Assembly: GCF_014202425.1 (NCBI RefSeq)
Contig: NZ_JACHGT010000017.1
Coordinates: 62,001-126,000, forward strand
Origin: Phytomonospora endophytica
GTDB lineage: Bacteria; Actinomycetota; Actinomycetes; Mycobacteriales; Micromonosporaceae
Length of the DNA: 64,000 bases
Reading direction: 5' to 3'
Every line of letters begins with the position of its first letter. Within the stretch, counting starts at the first letter, position 1. This document shows, one piece after another, positions 14,242-22,542 of this stretch. A program made the position numbers and the translations under genes. Below the pieces are notes generated by a model. It was not told where the DNA came from. It was given only the letters and a program-made list of their open reading frames with translations, and searched no databases.

Positions 14242-15102
14242 TCACGCCCCCAGGCGCGTAGCGAGCTCGACGGCCTCGCGCAACGACGCCAGGAAAGTCC
14301 AGCCCGGATCGGGCCGATCCCCCCACCCGGGCCCGGCGATCGCGACGACCGGCACCCGAGACGACAACGCCGTCAACGGTTCGGCATCGGCGGTGTCCGC
14401 ATCATGCGACCACATCACGACCAGATCCGGGCCGGTGCGCTCGGTGGCGTCGAGCAGCGCGTCGGTCGGCACCCGCGAACCCAGCAGCCAGCAGCCCACG
14501 TCGCGTTCGGCGAGAGCGGCGGCGAGCGCTTCGAGCGGGAGGCTGTGGGTCTCCCCGGCGGCGCAGGCGAGCATGACCGACAGGCGCGCACCGGGACGCG
14601 GCCGGGGAACACTGCCGAGGACTTCGCTGACGCAACGCGACAGCAGGTGCTCGACCTCGACGAAGCGGCCGGTGGTGGCGTGGCGGTCGCCGATGCCGCC
14701 CAGCACCGGGCGCAGCAGGTGGTCCCAGGTGTCGATGACGCCGTAGGCGCTGACATGGTCGTCGATGAGCACCCGCATGGCCAGCACGTCGAGGCGGTTG
14801 GCGGCCTTGGCCAGGCCCCGCACGCTACGCCGGATGGTCTCCGGCGCCTCGGTGCCGGGGCGCTCGTCGTGCGGGGCGCCGACGGTGACGGCGATGCGCG
14901 CGGCGGTCGCGGCGTGGAAGCCGCGCGCGGTGAGGTCGCGCATGACCTCCAAGCGGGCGAGGTCGTTGTGGCCATAGCGGCGGTGGCTTCCGCTGGTGTG
15001 CTCGCCAGGGCCGAGGCCATATCGCGTGTGCCAGGTCCGCAGCGTGCTCACGGCGATCCCGAGCCGTTGGGCGACCTCTTTGGGGCTCAGACCGTCTTTC
15101 AC
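14242..15102 (-). CDS. MerR-type regulator with cobalamin-binding-like domain (CarH/LitR-like)
   Basis: 286 residues. N-terminal MerR winged helix: LSPKEVAQRLGIAVSTLRTW, then HRRYGHNDLARLEVMRDL. A four-helix bundle follows, then a Rossmann-like domain (VMLACAAGETHSLPLEALAA). In CarH photoreceptors a Trp, a Glu-His pair and a second His (GERH) hold adenosylcobalamin. Here the EH pair (VEVEHL) and the GETH histidine are present, but the Trp position reads His (GDRHATTG). It probably binds a corrinoid or has lost it. Adjacent to the SigK island and convergent with rskA, so it may control the molybdopterin/fasciclin operon or the lipid operon. Confidence 0.82.
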   Translation of the reverse strand: MKDGLSPKEVAQRLGIAVSTLRTWHTRYGLGPGEHTSGSHRRYGHNDLARLEVMRDLTARGFHAATAARIAVTVGAPHDERPGTEAPETIRRSVRGLAKAANRLDVLAMRVLIDDHVSAYGVIDTWDHLLRPVLGGIGDRHATTGRFVEVEHLLSRCVSEVLGSVPRPRPGARLSVMLACAAGETHSLPLEALAAALAERDVGCWLLGSRVPTDALLDATERTGPDLVVMWSHDADTADAEPLTALSSRVPVVAIAGPGWGDRPDPGWTFLASLREAVELATRLGA

Positions 15103-15136
15103 GTCGAAACCCTAGCCCGGCCGGGCACGGCGAGAT

Positions 15137-16663
15137 CTACTCGACGCGCACGGCGATCGAGTGCCACCCCGTCGCCCCGTCCGGGAACGGCGTCACCCGC
15201 TGCTCGACCTGGGGTTCTCCCCCGCCGTCGGTGGCGCGGACGGTGATATCGTGCCGTCCGGGGGTGGCGTCCCAGTCGAGGTACCACTGGCGCCAGGTGT
15301 CGGTGGAGGGCACCGAGGCGAGGGTCGCCCGTTGCCAGGCGCCGTTGTCGACGCGGACCTCGACGGCCGTCACGCCCCGGTGGGGTGCCCAGGCGACGCC
15401 CGCGACACGGGTGGTTCCCGCGGGGACCTTGCCCAGGGCCTTGGGGGTGTCGATGCGCGAGGACGTCTTGATCGGCGCCTCCTTGGCCCAGTCGCGGCGG
15501 ACCCAGTACGGGTCGAAGTCGTCGAAACGCGACAGCTCGATACCGGTGATCCACTTGCAGGCCGAGACGTACCCGTAGAGGCCGGGGACCAGCATCCGCA
15601 CCGGGAAACCGTGCGTCAGCGGCAGCGGCTCGCCGTTCATGCCGACGGCGAGCATCGCGTCGCGGCCGTCGGTGACCACACGGGTCGGGGTGCCGATCGT
15701 CATCCCGTCGACGGAGGTGCTGACGATCTGGTCGGCGTCGGCGTCGACACCGGCCTCGGCCAGCAGCTCCGCGAGGGGGACACCGAGCCAGCGCGCGGTC
15801 CCCAGGTAGGGCCCGCCGACCTCGTTGGACACGCACACCAGGGTGATGTCGCGTTCGATGAGGGGCCGGGCGAGGAGTTCGGCGAAGGTGTACTCACGTT
15901 CCCGGGCGACCCGGCCGCCGACCCGCAGACGCCAGGTGGCGGCGTCGATCTGCGGAACCGACAAGGCGGTGTCGACACGGTAGAAGTCGCTGTTGGGGGT
16001 GTGGAAGGACGCGATCGGGTCGCTGCCCTCCGGCAGCGGCGCCGCCGGCGAGGCCGGTGCGGGCAGGCGAACCTGTGCCCGCGACTGTTCCCCCACGGCA
16101 CCGGCCGAGGAGATGAACCGCGCACCCGCCGCCGCCGCGCCGCCGGTGACGATGACCGCGCCGGCGCCGATGAGGAAACGCCGCCGGTTCGACAGCGAAG
16201 CGATCGAGGGACGCTCCGGCTCATGGTGAAGCAGGCGCCGCAGAAGCAGCAGGACGCCCGCGGCGGCGAGGCCGCCGACGACCGGCGGCAGCGCGTCGAT
16301 CGCGGTCGCCGTCGGCCTGCCCAGCGCCATGACCGCCCCGGCGATCGCGAAGACCGCCATCCCGGCCAGGCCGATGACCGGTCGCGCGGCGGCGAGCAGA
16401 CCGATCACGAGCGCCAGCACGACCATCGCCGCGGCGATGGTGGTCAACAGGATCGGCTTGTCGGCCGTCCCGAACTCCCGGACCGCGAACTCCTTGAGCG
16501 GAGTCGGCGTCGCGTCGATGATGGTCGACCCGATGGACAAAAACGGGCTCGGCCGGCTCAGCACGGCGGCGAGGAGTTCGGCCAGCGCCAGGCCGGAGAA
16601 GACCGCGAGGAGACCGGTGAGCGCGTCCGGCCAGCGGCGGAAGAGTTTGCGGATGCGGTTCAT
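15137..16663 (-). CDS. Membrane-anchored molybdopterin oxidoreductase (sulfite-oxidase family)
   Basis: 508 residues. Four hydrophobic helices in the first ~145 residues (ALTGLLAVFSGLALAELLAA and others), then a NRRRFLIGAGAVIVTGG segment reminiscent of a twin-arginine region. The catalytic domain follows: SFHTPNSDFYRVDTALSVPQ, and the molybdenum-ligand cysteine in LVCVSNEVGG (~275). The C-terminal dimerisation domain of sulfite oxidases (VAWAPHRGVTAVEVRVD, WQRATLASVP) is present. It probably reduces or oxidises a sulfur or sulfoxide substrate on the outer face of the membrane. It follows the fasciclin gene by 76 nt and precedes merR by 34 nt, which suggests one transcript. Confidence 0.9.
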   Translation of the reverse strand: MNRIRKLFRRWPDALTGLLAVFSGLALAELLAAVLSRPSPFLSIGSTIIDATPTPLKEFAVREFGTADKPILLTTIAAAMVVLALVIGLLAAARPVIGLAGMAVFAIAGAVMALGRPTATAIDALPPVVGGLAAAGVLLLLRRLLHHEPERPSIASLSNRRRFLIGAGAVIVTGGAAAAGARFISSAGAVGEQSRAQVRLPAPASPAAPLPEGSDPIASFHTPNSDFYRVDTALSVPQIDAATWRLRVGGRVAREREYTFAELLARPLIERDITLVCVSNEVGGPYLGTARWLGVPLAELLAEAGVDADADQIVSTSVDGMTIGTPTRVVTDGRDAMLAVGMNGEPLPLTHGFPVRMLVPGLYGYVSACKWITGIELSRFDDFDPYWVRRDWAKEAPIKTSSRIDTPKALGKVPAGTTRVAGVAWAPHRGVTAVEVRVDNGAWQRATLASVPSTDTWRQWYLDWDATPGRHDITVRATDGGGEPQVEQRVTPFPDGATGWHSIAVRVE

Positions 16664-16739
16664 GGTTCGGCTCCTTGCCGCACGGACGTCGCGGGCGGCC
16701 GCCGGGGCTCATCGCCCGGGTGGCCGCCCGCGCTCCCGG

Positions 16740-17366
16740 TTACTTCTTGGCCGGGGGCATCAAGACGGTGTCGATCAGGTACACGGTGCCGTTGGAGGTC
16801 TGGATGTTGCCGCAGACGACCATGGAGTCGCCGTTGACGGTCCACGACTCACCAGAACCGGTGACCTCAAGGGACTCACCCTGCAGGGTCTCGTGCTCAC
16901 CCGCGAGGGCGTCGGGCGCCAGGCGCTCGCCGAGGACGTGGTAGGTCAGCACACCGGTGAGGGCCTCCTTGTCGGCCAGCAGCGCGTTGAGGTCCTTCTC
17001 GGGGACCTTCTCGAAGGCGCTGTTGATCGGCGCGAAGACGGTGATGGCCGGGGCGCTGTTGAGGGAGTCGCCGAGTCCGGCCTCACCCACGGCGGTGACC
17101 AGGGTGCTCAGCAGCGGGTTTCCCGACGCGGCGGTCGCGGTCGGGACCTGCGCCATGGCGTCGAGGCTGCCGGCGTTGGAGGGGTCGGCCGGGATCTGGT
17201 CACAGGCGGCGCCGAAGACACCGTCGGCCATGGCCGGCTCCGACGAGGTCACCGGCGGCGGTGCCGGCGTGTCGTTGGTGGGTTCCTTGTCGTCGCTGGT
17301 GCACGCGGTCGCGCCGAACGTCAGGGCGGCGGCGATGCCGACAACGGCGATGAAGCTCTTACGCAT
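16740..17366 (-). CDS. Fasciclin-domain lipoprotein (MPT70/MPT83-like)
   Basis: 208 residues. The N-terminus is MRKSFIAVVGIAAALTFGATAC, a lipoprotein signal peptide with the lipobox cysteine at the end, then a Thr/Pro/Glu-rich linker. The single FAS1 domain includes ITVFAPINSAFEKVPEKDLN (H1 box), LTYHVLGERL and the terminal IQTSNGTVYLIDTVLMPP (H2 box). In M. tuberculosis the homologues MPT70/MPT83 are the main SigK targets, so this gene is a probable target here. A perfect CCGAAT lies in the upstream region on this strand, without a convincing -35. Located on the outer face of the membrane. Confidence 0.92.
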   Translation of the reverse strand: MRKSFIAVVGIAAALTFGATACTSDDKEPTNDTPAPPPVTSSEPAMADGVFGAACDQIPADPSNAGSLDAMAQVPTATAASGNPLLSTLVTAVGEAGLGDSLNSAPAITVFAPINSAFEKVPEKDLNALLADKEALTGVLTYHVLGERLAPDALAGEHETLQGESLEVTGSGESWTVNGDSMVVCGNIQTSNGTVYLIDTVLMPPAKK

Positions 17367-17578
17367 GATGGATCCCTGTCTGATTTCGGGCGCAGTCGAC
17401 CCACATTCGGCCCACCGGCCTCTCGGTTCGGTTTCTCGTCGCGATCGGTGGAGAGTCGTGCGAGCCTGGTGCCTCCGACTTGTCGGGACGGACTCGGCTC
17501 GGTCTGTCGGCTCCTCCGCGACCGTGGACTGTTTCGCTTGCGGAGGGGATTCGCCGCCGGACGCTCCCCGGATTGGTG

Positions 17579-18298
17579 TCATTTCAAGGAAATCGCGCCG
17601 ATCATGAGAGTCGGCTGGTCAGAGCCGCCTTCGGGTTCGACCGACAGCGCGACGAGATCGGCCCGGCCCATGCCGTGGACGACCATCGGGGCCGTCGCGG
17701 TCATGACGCCCGCGTCGCGCACCGAACCGCCCTCCCCGACCCAGGCCTGATACACCCGGCCCGCGGTGAGCGCGGGCAGACCGACACCGAAAACGACGGA
17801 GGCGTCCTGCCCCGCGGAGTAGACGACGACGAATCCGCCGCCACCGGCCGCCCGGGCGTCGGCGCTCACCGCGTCGGGTGCGCCGAGGATCGCCGCCACC
17901 TCCCCGGCCGTCGCCGACTGCGCGGTGGCCTGCTCGCGAAGCTCGTCGACACGACGCTCCTGCACGACGAAAGTGACCGCCGCGAGCGCCACGGCGACCA
18001 CCGCGGCGGCCAGGGCGAACAACGCCCGGCGACGCCACGAGCCCCCCGGCACCCGCACGCCGTCAACGACCGGGGGCTCCCGGCGCGTGATGGACACCGA
18101 GCGCAACACCGCCTCCCGGAACCCTCGCGGCGGCTCCGCGACGGCCTCGTCGGCCAGCCGCGTCGCGGTCTCGGCGAGTTCGGCGACCTCCACCGCGCAG
18201 GCCGCGCAGGTCACGAGGTGGCGTTCGAAACCGGCCCGTTCGTCCTCACCGAGGGCACCGAGGACGTAGGGGCCGATGAGCGTGTGATCGGTCCTCAT
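17579..18298 (-). CDS. Second RskA-like anti-sigma factor
   Basis: 239 residues with the same architecture as the linked RskA: H27-x3-C31-x2-C34 (HLVTCAACAVEV), a transmembrane helix (ALFALAAAVVAVALAAVTFV, ~90-110) and a C-terminal RskA domain (GRVYQAWVGEGGSVRDAGVM, LMIGAISLK). No sigma gene is adjacent. It may bind the same SigK, giving two sensors for one sigma factor, or an unlinked sigma factor. It heads a minus-strand set with the fasciclin and molybdopterin genes, separated from fasciclin by 212 nt. Confidence 0.9.
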   Translation of the reverse strand: MRTDHTLIGPYVLGALGEDERAGFERHLVTCAACAVEVAELAETATRLADEAVAEPPRGFREAVLRSVSITRREPPVVDGVRVPGGSWRRRALFALAAAVVAVALAAVTFVVQERRVDELREQATAQSATAGEVAAILGAPDAVSADARAAGGGGFVVVYSAGQDASVVFGVGLPALTAGRVYQAWVGEGGSVRDAGVMTATAPMVVHGMGRADLVALSVEPEGGSDQPTLMIGAISLK

Positions 18299-18402
18299 GG
18301 CCGGCCCCGCCCTGTCGGGTGCCCTCGCCGGGAAGGCACGGTCGCGTCAAAGGTCTCTGCCGACACTCGCCGCCTCCCTCGCACCCGAAGTTCTCGCAAG
18401 GG

Positions 18403-18429
18403 ATTCGCCGTGCCCTCTCGTGCGGATTG
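18403..18429 (-). promoter_or_regulatory. SigK-like promoter, minus strand (weaker match)
   Basis: On the minus strand CAATCC, 15 nt, then GCGAAT: one mismatch per hexamer from CCATCC/CCGAAT, with the same 15-nt spacing as the two plus-strand sites. It would drive the second anti-sigma gene (start 18298) with a leader of about 95 nt. The match is suggestive only. Confidence 0.35.
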
Positions 18430-18457
18430 GTCCTTGATCCACCCTCCCCCGCGCGGC

Positions 18458-18484
18458 CCATCCGCACCGGCCTCCGCACCGAAC
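18458..18484 (+). promoter_or_regulatory. SigK-type promoter for hydrolase gene
   Basis: CCATCC (18458-18463), 15 nt, CCGAAC (18479-18484), 35 nt before the TTG start at 18520. Same spacing and nearly the same hexamers as the site at 7413, so the hydrolase and the TspO-like gene probably belong to the SigK regulon. Confidence 0.6.
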
Positions 18485-18519
18485 CACCCTTCGTTCACCG
18501 CTGGTCCTGGAGGTGCGGC

Positions 18520-19629
18520 TTGTCGACGGTGTACCTGATCTCGGAGTTCTACCTACTCGCCGCCTGCGCGGCCCTGCTCATCGCGCCCAGGCGGCCGTGG
18601 CCGCTGGCGGTCGGGGCGTTCTGGCTCGCCTTCCCCATCGCCGAACTGCCCTTCCTGGCGCTGGCCTGGTCGACGGCCACGACCCTGGCCGTGCTGTTCA
18701 CCGCACCCGCCGGCGGTGCCCTGGCCACCACCGCGCTGGCCGCGTCGGGACTGGTCACCGCCCTTCTCACCGTGATGATCGCCCAGGCCGCACACACCCC
18801 GGCCGCTGTCACGCGCGCCTTGACCTATGCGGGCATGCCCAGCCGGGTCCGGATTCGCGCGCCGTGGCGACAGGCGATCCTGGCCCCCATTCCACGCCGC
18901 GGCAGGACCGTCGCCCGCCGCCGTGGGCTCCCATACGGCCCCGACCCGGCCCATCTCCTCGACACCTACCTGCCCGCGCACGGTCGCGCCCACGGGCCCG
19001 TCCTGGTCTACCTGCACGGCGGCAGCTACTCCGGCGGGCGCCGCAGCAGGGAGGCGCTGCCGCTGCTCCACCTGCTCGCCCGCCGCGGCTGGACGTGCGT
19101 CTCGGCCGACTACCGGCTACGCCCGGCGGCCGGCCTGGCCGCCCACCTCGCCGACACCGCCCGGATCCTCGCCTGGGTGCACGCCCACCACCCCGAAAAA
19201 CCGGTGTTCCTCGCCGGAAGCTCCGCCGGGGCACACCTGGCCGCACTCACCGCCCTGCAGCGAAAGCCCCCGGTCGCCGGGGTCGTCTGCCTCTACGGCT
19301 TCTACGGCCGCTACTTCGGCGACATCGCCGACGACTGGACCGCACCGACCTCACCCCTGGAAGCCGATCTCGCCGACGCGCCGCCCTTCTTCCTCGCGCA
19401 CGGCGACCGCGACACCGTCGTGCCCGCCACCGAGGCCCGGCGCTTCGCCTCGGCCCACACCCGCGCGTCGCGCCACGGGGCCGTCCACGTCGCACTCCCC
19501 GGCGCCCAGCACGGCTTCGACGTGTTCCGTTCCCTGCGCTTCGGCGCGCTCATCGAGGGTGTCGCCGAGTTCCTGTCCCAGGTCGCGGCACGCGACCCGC
19601 ACCATCACTTCGACGACCGAAAGGTTTGA
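18520..19629 (+). CDS. Membrane-anchored alpha/beta hydrolase
   Basis: 369 residues from TTG 18520, chosen because GGAGG lies 7 nt upstream. Three or four hydrophobic helices fill the first ~105 residues (FYLLAACAALLIA, LAFPIAELPFLALAW, ALAASGLVTALLTVMIAQAA). The C-terminal two-thirds is an alpha/beta hydrolase of the hormone-sensitive-lipase/carboxylesterase type: oxyanion HGGSYSGG (~165), nucleophile GSSAGAH (~232), acid HGDRDTVVP and histidine GAQHGF. Probably an esterase acting near the membrane, possibly on lipid. Upstream SigK-type promoter. Confidence 0.85.
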   Translation: MSTVYLISEFYLLAACAALLIAPRRPWPLAVGAFWLAFPIAELPFLALAWSTATTLAVLFTAPAGGALATTALAASGLVTALLTVMIAQAAHTPAAVTRALTYAGMPSRVRIRAPWRQAILAPIPRRGRTVARRRGLPYGPDPAHLLDTYLPAHGRAHGPVLVYLHGGSYSGGRRSREALPLLHLLARRGWTCVSADYRLRPAAGLAAHLADTARILAWVHAHHPEKPVFLAGSSAGAHLAALTALQRKPPVAGVVCLYGFYGRYFGDIADDWTAPTSPLEADLADAPPFFLAHGDRDTVVPATEARRFASAHTRASRHGAVHVALPGAQHGFDVFRSLRFGALIEGVAEFLSQVAARDPHHHFDDRKV

Positions 19630-19678
19630 CCGTCAAAACAACCGGGTAGCCGCAGGGACAAGCCCACAGGAGGCATCG

Positions 19679-20443
19679 ATGGACAACACCGCCCGCAACG
19701 GCGACCTCGTCAGAAGCGCCGCCGTCATGGCGGCGGCGGTACTGCAGTTCACCTTCGGCGCCCTCGGCGGCACCGGGGCACTGGGCACCTCCGTCGGCGA
19801 CGTCGCCAACTCCCACCCGCACCCGCTGCTGCCTCCCGGCGGCGCGTTCATGATCTGGAACCTCATCTACCTCGGCGCACTCGCCCTCGCCGTGTGGCAG
19901 CTCCTGCCACGCCAGCGCACCCGCGCGATCCACCGGCGCTCGGGCTACTGGCTCGCCGCGGCCGGTGCCCTCAACGCCTTGTGGATCGTGGTGTTCGGCA
20001 ACGAACTGGTGCCACTGTCCGAAGTGGTCATCGTGCTGCTGCTGGCGACCCTGGTGATGGCCTGGCGTGCGCTGCTCACCACCGGACCGGCCGAATCCCG
20101 GATCGACCGGACCCTGCTCTACGGCGTCATCTCGCTGTACACCGGCTGGGTCGCCGTCGCCACCGTCATCGGCGCCCTGACCACGGCCGCCTCCCTCGAC
20201 TCCGCGCCGGGCGACGTCGCACTGTGGACGGCGTGGGCCGTCACGGCGGCCCTGATCGCCGCGGGTCTCCGCTTCGGCCAAGGCGTCCTGGGCTTCGCCG
20301 CCGCGACGGTCTGGGCACTGGCCTGGGCCGGCACCGTCGCCGACGGAGCGCTCAAAGTCGCCGTCCTGGTACTGGCCGCCGCCGTGGTGCTCGCCGTAGC
20401 GGCGGGAGCCCTGCGGCGACAAACGCGATGGCTCCTCGGCTGA
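19679..20443 (+). CDS. TspO/MBR-related tryptophan-rich membrane protein
   Basis: 254 residues with about seven hydrophobic helices. FMIWNLIYLGALALAVWQLL, LNALWIVVFGNELVPLSEVV and TGWVAVATVIG resemble the extended TspO/MBR (tryptophan-rich sensory protein) family, whose members bind tetrapyrroles or affect stress responses. ATG 19679 with AGGAGG 7 nt upstream. It lies 49 nt after the hydrolase on the same strand, probably co-transcribed from the SigK-type promoter. The role here is unproven. Confidence 0.75.
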   Translation: MDNTARNGDLVRSAAVMAAAVLQFTFGALGGTGALGTSVGDVANSHPHPLLPPGGAFMIWNLIYLGALALAVWQLLPRQRTRAIHRRSGYWLAAAGALNALWIVVFGNELVPLSEVVIVLLLATLVMAWRALLTTGPAESRIDRTLLYGVISLYTGWVAVATVIGALTTAASLDSAPGDVALWTAWAVTAALIAAGLRFGQGVLGFAAATVWALAWAGTVADGALKVAVLVLAAAVVLAVAAGALRRQTRWLLG

Positions 20444-20447
20444 GCGA

Positions 20448-21776
20448 TCAGCGCCCCAGAACGTGCCGCAGCGCGGTCTCCAGGTCCGGATGCCGGAACG
20501 AGTGCCCGACGGCGGCGAGCTTCGCCGGCTCCACCCGCTGCGACGCCAAGGCGACCTCACGGGCACCCTCCTGCCCCAGCAGCAACCTCGGTCCCACCTC
20601 AGGAACCGGGAACAGCGCCGGACGGCTCAGCACCCCGGCCAGAATCCGGGTGTACTCGCGGTTACGGACCGGCGTGGGGGCCACGGCGTTGACCGGCCCG
20701 CTCAAACGCTCATCGACCAGCGCACGCAAGTACACATCGGCGGTGTCGTCGATCCCGATCCACGACAACCACTGCCGCCCGTCCCCGATCCGGCCACCCA
20801 GGCCCGCACTGAACAAAGGCCGCTGCACCCGCAAAGCCCCACCACGCGGACTCTGCACCACACCGGTGCGCACACACACCACCCGCACCCCGTCCTCGGC
20901 AGCGGACCCGGCAGCCGCCTCCCAGTCGGTGACCACATCGGAGAGGAAACCCGTCCCCCGCGCACTGTCCTCGTCGAGGAGCTCATCACCCCGGTCGGCA
21001 CCATAGAACCCGATCGCGCTCGCCGAGACGAAGACCCGCACCCCGGCGTCGGCCGCGGCCTTGGCGAGCAGACGCGTCGGTCCGACGCGCGATCCCCACA
21101 CGGCCCGCTTGTGGCCGGGACTGAAGCGCCCGGCGATCGAGGCCCCGGCCAGGTGAACAACGGCGTCGATCCCGTCGAGCAGGCCCGGCGCGGGCGCCTT
21201 GGGATCCCAGCTGCGCTCACCGGCGCGGTCGGCGGGACCGCGGACCAGGCGGACGACACGATGGCCGCCGGTGGTGAGCAGGGCCGTCAGGGCGGTGCCG
21301 ACGAGCCCGCCGGAGCCGGTCACCGCGACGGTCATCGGCTCACCGCACAGCTCGGCCGCCCACTCCTGCGCGGCGAGGTCCTCGGCGAGCTGGCGGTGCC
21401 GGTAGGTGAACATCGGCCGCAGGATCCGCTCGGGCACGGGCGTGTCGACGGTGTCGGTGACCCGGGTCCGGTCCTCATCCACCAGCGCGAACTCGTGCCG
21501 GTGCCGCCAGTGCAGGACCGACCGCAGCGGGAAGGAGTCGAGCTCGTCGACGAAGGCCGCCGACTCCCGGTAGTCCTGCGGCCGGTGCTCGGCGACCCAG
21601 CGCAACCCGGCCGGCAACGCGAACTCGGCGTGGCCGTCGCGCAGCGACGCCGCCTCCCGCACGATGGTCAGCGGCTGCCAGGGCGGCGTCAGCCGCACCG
21701 CCGCGCCCGGCCTGGCGTGCCAGTCGAAGACCTGCCGGAGCGGCGCGTCGACGACGCTGCTGTACCGGATCCCCAC
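20448..21776 (-). CDS. TIGR01777 family SDR with N-terminal SRPBCC domain
   Basis: 442 residues. The first ~140 residues are a SRPBCC/START-like ligand-binding domain (IRYSSVVDAPLRQVFDWHAR). An NAD(P)-binding atypical short-chain dehydrogenase follows: VAVTGSGGLVGTALTALL, VVHLAGASIAGRFSPGHKRA, FVSASAIGFYGADRGDELLD, and a conserved C-terminal QRVEPAKLAAVGHSFRHPDL. GTG 21776 is chosen for the GGAGGAG 7 nt upstream. The fusion of these two domains is common in actinobacteria. Function is unknown; the family contains the cell-division-linked SulA-like (YfcH) group. Confidence 0.88.
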   Translation of the reverse strand: MGIRYSSVVDAPLRQVFDWHARPGAAVRLTPPWQPLTIVREAASLRDGHAEFALPAGLRWVAEHRPQDYRESAAFVDELDSFPLRSVLHWRHRHEFALVDEDRTRVTDTVDTPVPERILRPMFTYRHRQLAEDLAAQEWAAELCGEPMTVAVTGSGGLVGTALTALLTTGGHRVVRLVRGPADRAGERSWDPKAPAPGLLDGIDAVVHLAGASIAGRFSPGHKRAVWGSRVGPTRLLAKAAADAGVRVFVSASAIGFYGADRGDELLDEDSARGTGFLSDVVTDWEAAAGSAAEDGVRVVCVRTGVVQSPRGGALRVQRPLFSAGLGGRIGDGRQWLSWIGIDDTADVYLRALVDERLSGPVNAVAPTPVRNREYTRILAGVLSRPALFPVPEVGPRLLLGQEGAREVALASQRVEPAKLAAVGHSFRHPDLETALRHVLGR

Positions 21777-21949
21777 GATTGCTCTCCTCCGACGAAGCCC
21801 CCTACGGACGGCCCCGAATCGACGCATGAATCAACTCAGGGCCATCGTAGAGGCGAGAGGGCGTGAACCTGGGCAGATCCCACACGGTCGCTGAAGTCGA
21901 CGCCGGGCGGTGCAGTTCAGCGAGGAGGCGCGCGCTGTCGCGAGGCGGG

Positions 21950-22465
21950 CTACGAAGGCGCGAGACGACGACGTGCCTGGGGACGCACAGCCGGGTAGGT
22001 CAGCAGCGCGGTCACGACGAAGGCGATGCCGAACGTGAAGATCGTCAGCGCGTTGGCCTGGAGGTTGAGGTCCTCGTCGAAAAACCACATGGCCTGACGG
22101 TTGACCTCGTACCAGTCGACACCGGCGATGGGCCAGCCGTTGTCCATCACCAGTCCCCAGGTGAGCACGGTCGCGAGGTTGGCGAGGTTCAAGACCCACG
22201 CCGACATCACCGACCAGCGCGGGCACGGCCCGAGGTTCACCGTCGCGAGTGCGGCATTGGCCAGTGGAATGAGCAGGAAGAAGGCGACGAAGGCGGCGAT
22301 GCCGACGCCTGCGACGCCGAGTTCACGGTCGAGCGTCTCACCGCCCAGGCGCAGGGAGTCGGCGAAGTGGGCGTTGGTCACGGCCGTCCAGTACACGACC
22401 AGAAGCGTCATCAGCAGCTGGCCACCCGCCGCCATCCGCACCAGCCCTCGACGCAGATCCACCAT
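21950..22465 (-). CDS. Hypothetical four-helix membrane protein
   Basis: 171 residues with four hydrophobic helices (LLMTLLVVYWTAV, VGIAAFVAFFLLIPLANAAL, MSAWVLNLANLATVLTWGL and IFTFGIAFVVTALLTYPAV). ATG with GAGGGAG upstream. Between helices 3 and 4 is a Trp-rich loop (PIAGVDWYEVNRQAMWFFDE). No family recognised. It lies 77 nt after the MFS gene on the same strand and may be co-transcribed with it. Confidence 0.75.
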   Translation of the reverse strand: MVDLRRGLVRMAAGGQLLMTLLVVYWTAVTNAHFADSLRLGGETLDRELGVAGVGIAAFVAFFLLIPLANAALATVNLGPCPRWSVMSAWVLNLANLATVLTWGLVMDNGWPIAGVDWYEVNRQAMWFFDEDLNLQANALTIFTFGIAFVVTALLTYPAVRPQARRRLAPS

Positions 22466-22542
22466 TGCGCTCTCCCTCGACCTCGGTTGCCCTGGCAGAC
22501 GCCGCAACGCTCCACCGGGTTCACCGTCGGGCCGAGAAATCT

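Noticed and set aside
17367-17460. CCGAAC-N15-CCGAAT as a SigK promoter of the fasciclin gene
   Set aside because: The -10 is perfect, but the -35 position matches CCATCC at only 3 of 6 bases. Not listed as a promoter, though regulation by SigK is still likely from homology.
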